Positions 1-5,299 of a stretch of 5,299 bases of DNA are shown here, piece after piece (position 1 is the stretch's first letter; every line of letters starts with the position of its first letter). Source of the stretch: Christiangramia sp. (GTDB taxonomy: Bacteria; Bacteroidota; Bacteroidia; Flavobacteriales; Flavobacteriaceae). Location: contig JAHELO010000146.1 in assembly GCA_024644145.1 (NCBI GenBank), positions 1-5,299 on the forward strand, given 5' to 3'. The position numbers and the translations under genes are program-made. The notes below the pieces were generated by a model. That model was not told the origin of the DNA and did not search any database. It worked only from the letters and a program-made list of their open reading frames with translations.

Positions 1-209
1 AATTGGATCTCTACAGTTGTACTGTTATCTTCATTTTCCGTAAACGTGGCCGTTCCTGAAATTGAAGGATCACTTACTGCTAGTAGATCAAATGTTTGTG
101 TTTCACCATTAAATTCCTGGCCCACCGGCTGCATAGCGTCATCATCGCTGCTACAGCTCATTAAAACAAAGGGTAGAGCTATTAAAATAGCTCGAAATAA
201 ATTTTTCAT
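1..209 (-). CDS. Secreted lipoprotein, probably CHRD-domain type (partial, C-terminus off the left edge)
   Basis: The start codon is the ATG complementary to 207-209, and 69 codons are visible before the window ends. Residues 1-18 form a lipoprotein signal peptide: K3 charge, a hydrophobic stretch and lipobox LMSC with the modified Cys at 19. The mature protein begins C-S-S-D-D-D, which resembles the acidic lipoprotein export signal known from Bacteroidota, so it is probably on the cell surface. The segment from about residue 38 (FDLLAVSDPSISGTATF, then an ENEDNSTTVEI stretch) resembles the opening of a CHRD domain: a short beta strand, SGTATF, then an acidic/Thr turn. I recognise this by pattern only, and most of the domain lies outside the window. 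It is divergent from the sirtuin gene across 149 AT-rich bases in which I could not find a convincing promoter for either side. The lipoprotein call is secure; the CHRD call is tentative. Confidence 0.8.
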   Translation of the reverse strand, partial: MKNLFRAILIALPFVLMSCSSDDDAMQPVGQEFNGETQTFDLLAVSDPSISGTATFTENEDNSTTVEIQ

Positions 210-358
210 AATAATAAGTTATTAATGTTTAATAAAATTTTTTAGTTGAAAAGCTGTATTTTTCTTTTCACGCAATATTATATATATAAGCTATTTACGC
301 TATAGACCCCTCCTGTGGACGTTAATAAAAACTGAAATTATTATTAAAATATGTTAAC

Positions 359-1051
359 ATGAAGAAAGCGGTAGTTCTCACCGGTGCTGGTGTAAGTGCT
401 GAAAGCGGAATTAAAACCTTTAGAGATGCTGATGGTCTTTGGGAAGGCCATGATATTATGGAAGTCGCATCTCCCATTGGCTGGAAAAAAAACACCGAGC
501 TGGTTCTTGATTTTTATAATAAAAGAAGGAAGCAGCTTTTACAGGTAGAACCAAATGCCGCTCATTATGCCCTGGTAAAATTACAGGAGAAATATGATGT
601 ACAGATCATTACTCAAAATATTGACGATTTGCATGAAAGAGCCGGCAGTACCCAGGTAACGCATTTGCACGGGGAACTTCTCAAGGCTAGAAGTACTTTC
701 GATGAGGATCTAATCATGGATTGGAAACAGGATATAAAACTGGGAGATTTTTGCGAACATAATCACCAGTTAAGACCACATGTGGTTTGGTTTGGTGAGG
801 CCGTCCCACTTTTCCAGAAATCAGCAGAAATTGCTGCCACAGCAGATATATTGATTATAATAGGCACCTCCATGCAGGTTTACCCAGCCGCCAGCCTTGT
901 AGATTTTGCTCCACGACATACTCCAATATATTTTATAGATCCAAATCCGAATATTGGTGAAAGCGGAAGATTGGAAATAATAAGTAAAACTGCAGTAGAC
1001 GGGGTCCCCCAATTAGTGGATAGACTAATAAACGATGAAGATAACAGCTGA
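359..1051 (+). CDS. cobB: NAD-dependent protein deacylase, class III sirtuin (CobB/SIRT5-like)
   Basis: Sirtuins remove acyl groups from protein lysines in the cytoplasm, using NAD+ and releasing nicotinamide and O-acyl-ADP-ribose. The 230-residue protein has the family motifs in order: the NAD-binding GAGVSAESGIKTFR at 9-22, TQNIDDLHERAG at 85-96, the catalytic His104 in HLHGEL, the RPHVVWFGE segment at 139-147 and GTSMQVYPAA at 169-178. Y53 and R56 (FYNKRR) match the Tyr-x-x-Arg pair that marks class III sirtuins and favours acidic acyl groups such as succinyl and malonyl. The region between H104 and R139 normally carries the zinc cysteines, but here there is only one, C132, and it is the only Cys in the whole protein. 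The length suits a minimal bacterial sirtuin with no N- or C-terminal extension. The chosen ATG places the first beta strand (AVVLTGAG) directly after it; an ATG at 351 meets a stop after three codons. The gene ends 142 bases before purB, so co-transcription is possible but not shown. Confidence 0.96.
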   Translation: MKKAVVLTGAGVSAESGIKTFRDADGLWEGHDIMEVASPIGWKKNTELVLDFYNKRRKQLLQVEPNAAHYALVKLQEKYDVQIITQNIDDLHERAGSTQVTHLHGELLKARSTFDEDLIMDWKQDIKLGDFCEHNHQLRPHVVWFGEAVPLFQKSAEIAATADILIIIGTSMQVYPAASLVDFAPRHTPIYFIDPNPNIGESGRLEIISKTAVDGVPQLVDRLINDEDNS

Positions 1052-1141
1052 ATAGAACAGTGTGGCTAGAAAATTATATAATCCATTTCTGAAAAAGATA
1101 AACAGAATTAAAGATTACAAGGAAAATATGGCTGTAGTTTT

Positions 1142-1168
1142 TTTGTAAATTCTGAAGCGGTATCTTTA
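1142..1168 (+). promoter_or_regulatory. Candidate Bacteroidota-type promoter of purB
   Basis: A TTTG at 1142-1145 and a TATCTTTA at 1161-1168 resemble the -33 (TTTG/TTG) and -7 (TAnnTTTG) elements of the Bacteroidota housekeeping sigma factor. The -7 element matches five of six fixed bases. The 15-nt spacer is shorter than the usual 17 or more, so the upstream element may be mis-assigned within the T run. Transcription would start near 1175, about 20 bases before the purB ATG, giving purB its own promoter separate from cobB. Confidence 0.35.
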
Positions 1169-1170
1169 CG

Positions 1171-1187
1171 CTTTTAATTTTTAAAAG
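1171..1187. repeat. Short perfect inverted repeat just upstream of purB
   Basis: CTTTTAA (1171-1177) and TTAAAAG (1181-1187) are perfect complements around a TTT spacer. The repeat lies between the candidate promoter and the purB start at 1194, where either an operator or a weak 5'-leader hairpin would be found. The arms are AT-rich, so chance occurrence in this AT-rich DNA is quite possible, and no function is claimed. Confidence 0.4.
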
Positions 1188-1193
1188 TATAAG

Positions 1194-2531
1194 ATGACAT
1201 CCCTTTCTGCAGTATCTCCTATTGATGGAAGATATAGATCTAAAACCAAAAAACTTTCAGCCTATTTTAGTGAAGAGGCCTTAATAAAGTATAGAATCCT
1301 GGTTGAAGTTGAATATTTCATCGCGCTATATGAACAGGGTCTGCCACAATTAAGAGATGTAGATACAGAAAATTTCGAAAAATTAAGAGATCTGTATGAA
1401 AATTTTACATCTATCGATGCCCAGGCGGTAAAGAAGATCGAACAGATCACGAACCACGATGTAAAAGCCGTAGAGTATTTCTTAAAAGAAGAATTTGATA
1501 AGCTGGGAATGGAAACTTCCAAAGAGTTTATTCATTTCGGGCTCACTTCTCAGGATATAAACAACACAGCGATCCCGTTGAGTCTTAAGGATGCTATTAA
1601 TGAAGTCTATTTGCCGGAGTTAAAGGAGATCGTGGAGAAACTCCAGAGCCTTGCTGAAGATTGGAAAGATATTCCTTTATTGGCAAGAACTCATGGCCAG
1701 CCAGCTTCCCCTACCCGACTGGGTAAGGAAATAGAAGTTTTCGTGGTACGTCTTCAGGAACAAATGCGTTTGCTGGAAAATATTCCTCATGCAGCGAAAT
1801 TTGGCGGTGCAACAGGAAATTACAACGCTCACAAGGTTGCCTACCCAGATGTAGACTGGAAAGCATTTGGTACTGGTTTTGTAACGAATAAATTAGGTTT
1901 ACACCACTCTTTCCCTACCACCCAGATAGAGCATTATGATCATGCTGCCGCATTATTTGATACTATGAAACGTATTAACAATATCCTTCTGGATCTGGAC
2001 CGGGATATATGGACCTACATCTCGATGGATTATTTCAAGCAGAAGATCAAAAAAGGTGAGATAGGATCATCGGCAATGCCTCATAAAGTTAATCCTATAG
2101 ATTTTGAAAACAGTGAAGGAAACCTGGGGATCGCGAATGCGATTTTTGAACACCTTGCTGCCAAATTACCTGTGAGCAGGCTTCAACGTGATCTTACAGA
2201 TAGTACGGTATTAAGAAATATTGGAGTGCCTGTTGGTCATACTATTATCGCTTTTAAGTCAACCTTAAAGGGGCTTAATAAATTGCTCCTCAATGAAGAA
2301 AAACTTGATGCAGACCTGGAGAATAACTGGGCGGTGGTAGCCGAAGCGATTCAAACCATTCTAAGAAGAGAAGGTTTTAAAAATCCTTATGAGGCTTTAA
2401 AGGGCTTAACCAGAACTAATGAAAGAATCACTAAAAAGAGCATGTCTCAGTTTATAGACCAGCTGGATGTGACTAATTCTGTAAAGGAAGAGCTTCAAAA
2501 AATAACTCCTCAAAATTATACAGGAATATAA
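1194..2531 (+). CDS. purB: Adenylosuccinate lyase
   Basis: This cytoplasmic enzyme of purine biosynthesis catalyses two fumarate-releasing steps: SAICAR to AICAR, and adenylosuccinate to AMP. The 445 residues are close to the 456 of E. coli PurB, and the sequence is of that subtype rather than the shorter Bacillus type. The N-terminus carries the typical AVSPIDGRY (6-14). NHDVKAVEYF (87-96) and TSQDINNTA (118-126) line the active site. H167 in RTHGQPASPT corresponds to the catalytic His of the E. coli enzyme (H171). The fumarate-lyase signature GSSAMPHKVNPIDFEN (291-306) holds the mobile-loop catalytic Ser293. No active-site residue appears to be missing. The family works as a homotetramer with active sites shared between subunits. 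The ATG at 1194 is preceded only by an AT-rich leader with no Shine-Dalgarno sequence, as is usual in Bacteroidota. The gene ends three bases before a strong terminator, so it closes its transcription unit. Confidence 0.98.
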   Translation: MTSLSAVSPIDGRYRSKTKKLSAYFSEEALIKYRILVEVEYFIALYEQGLPQLRDVDTENFEKLRDLYENFTSIDAQAVKKIEQITNHDVKAVEYFLKEEFDKLGMETSKEFIHFGLTSQDINNTAIPLSLKDAINEVYLPELKEIVEKLQSLAEDWKDIPLLARTHGQPASPTRLGKEIEVFVVRLQEQMRLLENIPHAAKFGGATGNYNAHKVAYPDVDWKAFGTGFVTNKLGLHHSFPTTQIEHYDHAAALFDTMKRINNILLDLDRDIWTYISMDYFKQKIKKGEIGSSAMPHKVNPIDFENSEGNLGIANAIFEHLAAKLPVSRLQRDLTDSTVLRNIGVPVGHTIIAFKSTLKGLNKLLLNEEKLDADLENNWAVVAEAIQTILRREGFKNPYEALKGLTRTNERITKKSMSQFIDQLDVTNSVKEELQKITPQNYTGI

Positions 2532-2533
2532 AT

Positions 2534-2561
2534 AAAAAAAGCCCCGTTACGGGGCTTTTTT
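2534..2561. terminator. Bidirectional intrinsic terminator between purB and the DUF4252 operon
   Basis: GCCCCG (2541-2546) pairs with CGGGGC (2550-2555) around a TTA loop. It is flanked by seven A on the left (2534-2540) and six T on the right (2556-2561), which also pair and extend the stem. With a U-tract on either strand, the hairpin can end purB transcripts from the left and the sigma/DUF4252 operon from the right. It sits in the 54-base gap between the two convergent stop codons. Confidence 0.93.
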
Positions 2562-2585
2562 GTTCAACTCATTGAGGACTTATTT

Positions 2586-3203
2586 TTAAATTGAGTCAGA
2601 GATTATTTTTGTGTTTTTTGTTTCTCCCGGGTTTAAATTATTATCATGGACCGACTTCTTTTCTAAACCTGAATTTTCAAAGAATTTCCCTAGTTCATTA
2701 AAACCTTCCACATTTATATTTTCTTTATCCAATGATCTTAGAAGTTTTATGAATTTTTCCGGATTCATATTCTCCCCCAGGACCCTTGCTACTCCAAGTC
2801 CCTTTTCGTCATCATAACCATAAACGATAAGCTCATCTATTGCATCATCTTCACCTGTAAAATATAATTCAGCTCTACGATCACCACCACCATACTTCAT
2901 AAGAAGTTGATATTTATCATTTTTAAAGATCTCATTTAACTTGGATTTTTCTTCTTCAAATTTTAATGGGTCTTCTTCCTTTTTTAATGCAAGCACATTG
3001 ATCTTCCGGATACTTTCCAGCGTAGCTTTTTCTTCCGGCTCTAAGGAAGCACTATTTGTAAACATATTAGCCGGAAGATCAAGCGCTAGAAAATCTGAAT
3101 CTTCCTGATTTTCTACATAATATTTCTGTAGTGATTTCCCATCATCACAGGAGGCAAGTCCGGCAATTACTACAATTACGAATAATAATGTTAAGCGTTT
3201 CAT
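2586..3203 (-). CDS. DUF4252 domain lipoprotein (last gene of the sigma operon)
   Basis: This 205-residue protein has a lipoprotein signal peptide: K2-R3, a hydrophobic stretch 4-16 and lipobox LASC with the lipidated Cys at 19. The mature end begins C-D-D-G-K, which lacks the Ser/Lys plus three-acid pattern of the other two lipoproteins here, so periplasm-facing anchoring is at least as likely as surface display. The body looks like DUF4252, a Bacteroidota family of unknown function. It opens with SLQKYYVE (24-31) and LDLPANMF (41-48), has a charged middle, and ends in a strand-rich part around ELYFTGEDDAIDELIVYGYD and a helix near EKFIKLLRSL. The last 25 or so residues are polar and Asn-rich and probably lie outside the domain. 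It appears paralogous to the upstream gene, sharing the xxKY...MF opening. The start lies three bases after that gene's stop, so the two are surely co-transcribed. The biochemical role is unknown. Confidence 0.88.
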   Translation of the reverse strand: MKRLTLLFVIVVIAGLASCDDGKSLQKYYVENQEDSDFLALDLPANMFTNSASLEPEEKATLESIRKINVLALKKEEDPLKFEEEKSKLNEIFKNDKYQLLMKYGGGDRRAELYFTGEDDAIDELIVYGYDDEKGLGVARVLGENMNPEKFIKLLRSLDKENINVEGFNELGKFFENSGLEKKSVHDNNLNPGETKNTKIISDSI

Positions 3204-3206
3204 AGA

Positions 3207-3734
3207 CTAGGATTTTTTATTGGCTTTTTTCAATTGCTCGGCTCCAGGAACTTTAAGATCGGCAGTTAATTTAGATAATTGAGAAAGATCAATTTCTCCC
3301 GTAATACTTAGAATAACACTCATGGGCTTATCCCCTTCTGAACCCTCCAGGTACATAAACAGTTCCTTTACATAGTTATCATTTTTCCCGGGCAGTGAAT
3401 AGAATTTTATATTCTGGCCATTGTCATTCACCCTCATCAATTCTTCCAATGAACCTTTCTGCAAATACGATTTTACATCTGCAGCCATTTGGGTCATGAT
3501 CTTGGAGTTTGAAGATTTATAGATCTGGATACGGTCCAGATTCTCAATTAGCTTCATATATTCTCTGGCTTCAGGATCATTTTCACTAAGATCTACTTTT
3601 GCCAGCATCTTAAACATTTTACTGGTCATTACCATGGCATCTACATCTTTCATGTCTTCGTATTTCTCAAAGGTTTGAGATTGAGAAAGCATTGGAGCCA
3701 GGGTTAACAGGAGGGTAATTACTAATTTATTCAT
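3207..3734 (-). CDS. Secreted DUF4252 domain protein
   Basis: This 175-residue exported protein has a Sec signal peptide: N2-K3, hydrophobic 4-16, then SQSQ. Cleavage is probably between S19 and Q20, leaving an N-terminal Gln as is common in Bacteroidota. There is no lipobox Cys, and the mature protein has no Cys at all. The domain opens with TFEKYEDMKDVDAMVM and SKMFKMLAKV (21-47), the characteristic start of DUF4252. It continues with a helical segment rich in Lys, Glu and Met, and ends with a strand/helix pair (VILSITGEIDLSQLSKLTAD) and a basic tail. The protein is probably soluble in the periplasm or bound to a partner. It lies 11 bases after the anti-sigma-like gene and 3 bases before the DUF4252 lipoprotein gene, so it belongs to the sigma operon. 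DUF4252 genes recur beside ECF sigma genes in Bacteroidota, which suggests an envelope-response output. The molecular function is unknown. Confidence 0.9.
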   Translation of the reverse strand: MNKLVITLLLTLAPMLSQSQTFEKYEDMKDVDAMVMTSKMFKMLAKVDLSENDPEAREYMKLIENLDRIQIYKSSNSKIMTQMAADVKSYLQKGSLEELMRVNDNGQNIKFYSLPGKNDNYVKELFMYLEGSEGDKPMSVILSITGEIDLSQLSKLTADLKVPGAEQLKKANKKS

Positions 3735-3745
3735 GATTTATGGTT

Positions 3746-4192
3746 TTAGTCTATTTTAATTATTTTGTGTGTGGTGTTATTGAATTCTTTTAAATATATG
3801 AGTTCAGATTTCCCTTCGTTCATAAACTGGGAAACCATCGCCAGGGTTTCTTTGGCTTTTTCCAGAGCCACCTCTTCTTCAGTGATCGTTCCAAGATCAT
3901 TTTCATTTAATTCTTTAGCGGGATCATAATAAAAGAAAAGCCCCATAGCCACGATTAAAATAGCCGCGATAGATTCTTTCAAATACCAGTCTTTCCCTGA
4001 CCTGATCTGGGGAGTTGACTTTAATTTTTTTTCAGCCTCCTCAGCAGAGAACCTGAAGATCATTTGCTGTTTTCTCCAATGATCTGGGACGTCTTCGTTT
4101 TTAAAAAACTTCCTCAACAACTTTTCTTCGGCTAGAGAAGTTTTTCCTTCTTCGTATCGCTCTAAAAGCTTTTCGATATTATGTAATTCCAT
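3746..4192 (-). CDS. Single-pass membrane protein, probable anti-sigma factor
   Basis: The 148-residue protein has a charged cytoplasmic N-terminal part (about 1-72), one membrane helix at about 74-89 (SIAAILIVAMGLFFYY) and a short 59-residue tail outside the membrane. The N-terminal segment IEKLLERYEEGKTSLAEEKL (6-25), followed by LRKFFKNEDVP, resembles the small helical domain at the start of many Bacteroidota anti-sigma factors. There is no signal peptide and no Cys, so it is not a zinc (HxxxCxxC) anti-sigma factor, and it has no FecR domain. The acidic tail after the helix (EEEVALEKAKETLAMVSQFM) looks helical. Its start codon lies inside the end of the sigma gene, with a 14-nt overlap, implying translational coupling and matched amounts of the two proteins. 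The expected role is to hold the sigma factor at the membrane until an envelope signal arrives. The assignment rests on topology, the N-terminal pattern and gene order. Confidence 0.78.
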   Translation of the reverse strand: MELHNIEKLLERYEEGKTSLAEEKLLRKFFKNEDVPDHWRKQQMIFRFSAEEAEKKLKSTPQIRSGKDWYLKESIAAILIVAMGLFFYYDPAKELNENDLGTITEEEVALEKAKETLAMVSQFMNEGKSELIYLKEFNNTTHKIIKID

Positions 4193-4688
4193 AGTTATGC
4201 TTTTTGATCAAATTTTCTCTTATCGCCTTTCTGGCCCTAGAGAGCGCCACCCTAATAGCGGTGGGCTTCATATCCATAATCTCCGCGATCTCTTCAAATT
4301 CAAATTGCTCTACATCCCTTAACTGGAAGATGATCTTTTGTTGTTCAGGTAAAGTGGCAACAATCCTGCCTAACCATTCCAATTCATCATTAACTTCAAT
4401 TTCAGATTGAAGGGAAATATTAGTAGTCTCATAATTTGCATGGACTATTCTAAGGTTACTGTTCTGCTTAGATTTAAGCTGATCCAGGCAGTAGTTTTTC
4501 GTAACCTTCATCGCAAAAGCCTCAATATTGGCATAATGCTTGATTCTATCTTTGCGATTCCATAATTTAAGGATCACCTCCTGAGTGGCATCTTCGGCAG
4601 CTTCTTTAGAAATTAGTAACCGTAAAGCCATTCGATACATTTTATCCCTAACGGGATTTATAATATTCAGGAAGGTATGTTCTTTCAT
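4179..4688 (-). CDS. RNA polymerase ECF sigma factor (sigma-70 family)
   Basis: This 169-residue protein has the two domains of an extracytoplasmic-function sigma factor. Region 2 covers about 9-78 and includes MYRMALRLLIS and the AAEDATQEVILKLW motif (30-43), which binds core polymerase and the -10 element. A variable linker (79-104) leads to region 4 at about 105-160. LPEQQKIIFQLRDVEQFEFE (113-132) precedes the helix-turn-helix EEIAEIMDMKPTAIRVALSR (132-151), which reads the -35 element. It lacks regions 1 and 3 and any C-terminal extension. It is the first gene of a four-gene minus-strand operon whose second gene overlaps it by 14 nt and probably encodes its anti-sigma factor. An ECF-type promoter lies about 30 bases upstream, so autoregulation is likely. 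The ATG complementary to 4686-4688 gives the normal distance to region 2. There is no Shine-Dalgarno sequence. The regulon beyond this operon cannot be told from the window. Confidence 0.95.
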   Translation of the reverse strand: MKEHTFLNIINPVRDKMYRMALRLLISKEAAEDATQEVILKLWNRKDRIKHYANIEAFAMKVTKNYCLDQLKSKQNSNLRIVHANYETTNISLQSEIEVNDELEWLGRIVATLPEQQKIIFQLRDVEQFEFEEIAEIMDMKPTAIRVALSRARKAIRENLIKKHNYGIT

Positions 4689-4721
4689 TAAGTGCTGGTT
4701 AATTTTGCGGCCTTCACAACA

Positions 4722-4751
4722 TTACGACGAATCACAGATAGTTTTGTTACA
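4722..4751 (-). promoter_or_regulatory. Candidate ECF-type, probably autoregulated promoter of the sigma operon
   Basis: Read on the minus strand, TGTAACA (complement of 4745-4751) is followed by CGTCGTAA (complement of 4722-4729). Between GTAAC and CGTC there are exactly 16 bases. An AAC-containing -35 and a CGTC -10 with 16-17 bases between are the hallmarks of ECF-sigma promoters in general, and they differ from the TTG/TAnnTTTG housekeeping promoter of Bacteroidota. Transcription would start near 4716-4719, about 30 bases before the sigma ATG. I found no housekeeping promoter in the same gap for this direction. Confidence 0.55.
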
Positions 4752-4823
4752 ATTTATTTTTTTATTGTAGTTAAGTATCTATTTTTATAAAAAATTGTTA
4801 AAAAATAACCCCATTCCTCCATT

Positions 4824-5299
4824 ATGAAAATTTACAAACTTTTAATGTTTATCCTTCTATCTGCCGGTCTTGTTGTGTCCTGCTCCAAAGATGATGACAT
4901 ACAAACGCAGACTGAACCAGACTCTTCTTTGCAAATTGAGGGTAACCTTGACTTGGAAATTAAAGATTTTATCTGGGAAGGCATGAATTTCTGGTATTTA
5001 TATAAAGAATTTATACCGAAACTACAGGACAATGCATTTGCCAATAATAATGAATATGCGAAGTATCTCAACGGCTGGAGTTCCCCGGAATCTTTTTTTG
5101 AGGATGGTCTAAAATACTCCGGAGACGACTTTAGTTGGATCGTAGACAATTATGAAGATCTTGAAAACAGATTTGCTGGAATTAGAAAAACCTCCGGAGC
5201 AAATATTAGCTTAGCTCGTATTACTGCAGGCTCAAATGATCTGGTAGGAATTATCCGTTATGTAATCCCGGGATCCCCTGCAGATAATGCCGGTTTAGA
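4824..5299 (+). CDS. S41-family (C-terminal processing) peptidase lipoprotein, N-terminal part only
   Basis: The reading frame is open from the ATG at 4824 to the window edge (158 codons). Residues 1-19 are a lipoprotein signal peptide with lipobox VVSC and lipidated Cys20. The mature protein starts C-S-K-D-D-D, which fits the acidic export signal for surface lipoproteins in Bacteroidota. Residues 48 to about 118 look like the N-terminal helical domain of Bacteroidota S41 peptidases: DFIWEGMNFWYLYKE, then YLNGWSSPESFFEDGL and DDFSWIVDNYEDLENRF. The last visible part, VGIIRYVIPGSPADNAGL, is the typical end of the first strand and carboxylate-binding loop of a PDZ domain. The catalytic Ser/Lys core would lie beyond the window, so activity cannot be judged. 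It is divergent from the sigma operon across a 135-base gap. No convincing promoter was found on its own strand, and a link to the sigma factor is not shown. Confidence 0.92.
   Translation, partial: MKIYKLLMFILLSAGLVVSCSKDDDIQTQTEPDSSLQIEGNLDLEIKDFIWEGMNFWYLYKEFIPKLQDNAFANNNEYAKYLNGWSSPESFFEDGLKYSGDDFSWIVDNYEDLENRFAGIRKTSGANISLARITAGSNDLVGIIRYVIPGSPADNAGL

Noticed and set aside
210..358. Divergent gap between the left lipoprotein and cobB, with an AT run near 276-290 and a GAAAAG...CTTTTC hairpin at 248-269
   Set aside because: No TTG/TAnnTTTG pair with acceptable spacing was found on either strand. The hairpin has six weak pairs with a 10-nt loop and no U-tract, so no regulatory element is called.
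351..360. Perfect 10-bp palindrome ATGTTAACAT overlapping the cobB start codon
   Set aside because: It is a single short AT-rich palindrome with no second copy or neighbouring promoter, so chance is the simplest explanation.
821..1012. Minus-strand frame within cobB, rich in Tyr, Ser and Cys
   Set aside because: It is the antisense shadow of the conserved sirtuin C-terminal half, which is clearly the coding strand.
1052..1141. Possible small gene or RNA between cobB and purB
   Set aside because: There is no sizeable open frame, no terminator-like hairpin and no recognisable RNA structure; it appears to be a plain AT-rich spacer.
4585..4770. Plus-strand open frame of 61 codons opposite the sigma gene start
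   Set aside because: It overlaps the sigma region 2 coding sequence and the candidate ECF promoter, and its product resembles no family I know.
4811..4823. CCTCC just upstream of the S41 start
   Set aside because: On the coding strand it is the complement of a Shine-Dalgarno sequence rather than one, and this lineage does not generally rely on Shine-Dalgarno pairing.
4832..5149. Minus-strand open frame of 105 codons
   Set aside because: It lies wholly opposite the S41 peptidase frame, which has a signal peptide and recognisable domains; the antisense product has no recognisable features.

Overview
The window looks like chromosomal DNA from a marine-type member of the Flavobacteriaceae (Bacteroidota), plausibly close to Gramella/Christiangramia; the genus is a guess. 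The supporting signs are an AT-rich sequence, no Shine-Dalgarno sequence before any start codon, lipoproteins with an acidic run after the lipobox cysteine, and DUF4252 proteins downstream of an ECF sigma factor.

Layout, left to right. (1) 1-209, minus strand: the N-terminal part of a secreted lipoprotein, probably of the CHRD-domain type, which runs off the left edge. (2) 359-1051, plus strand: a complete class III sirtuin deacylase (cobB) that lacks the usual zinc cysteines. (3) 1194-2531, plus strand: purB, adenylosuccinate lyase, closed by a strong two-way terminator at 2534-2561. (4) 2586-4688, minus strand: a compact four-gene operon, read from right to left. It encodes an ECF sigma factor, a single-pass membrane protein that is probably its anti-sigma factor (14-nt overlap), a secreted DUF4252 protein and a DUF4252 lipoprotein (gaps of 11 and 3 nt). 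(5) 4824-5299, plus strand: the start of a lipoprotein S41-family (C-terminal processing type) protease with a PDZ domain, cut by the right edge.

The sirtuin and PurB are housekeeping functions (protein deacylation and purine synthesis) and need not be linked to the rest. The interesting unit is the sigma/anti-sigma/DUF4252 operon. An ECF-type promoter (GTAAC, 16 nt, CGTC) lies just upstream of the sigma gene, which suggests that the sigma factor switches on its own operon. The likely picture is an envelope-sensing switch whose outputs are two exported DUF4252 paralogues of unknown biochemical function, one soluble and one lipid-anchored. This is inference from gene order, membrane topology and promoter shape; the signal and the DUF4252 role cannot be read from the sequence.

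I see no mobile elements, CRISPR arrays, tRNA or rRNA genes. No stretch longer than 150 bases lacks a gene.
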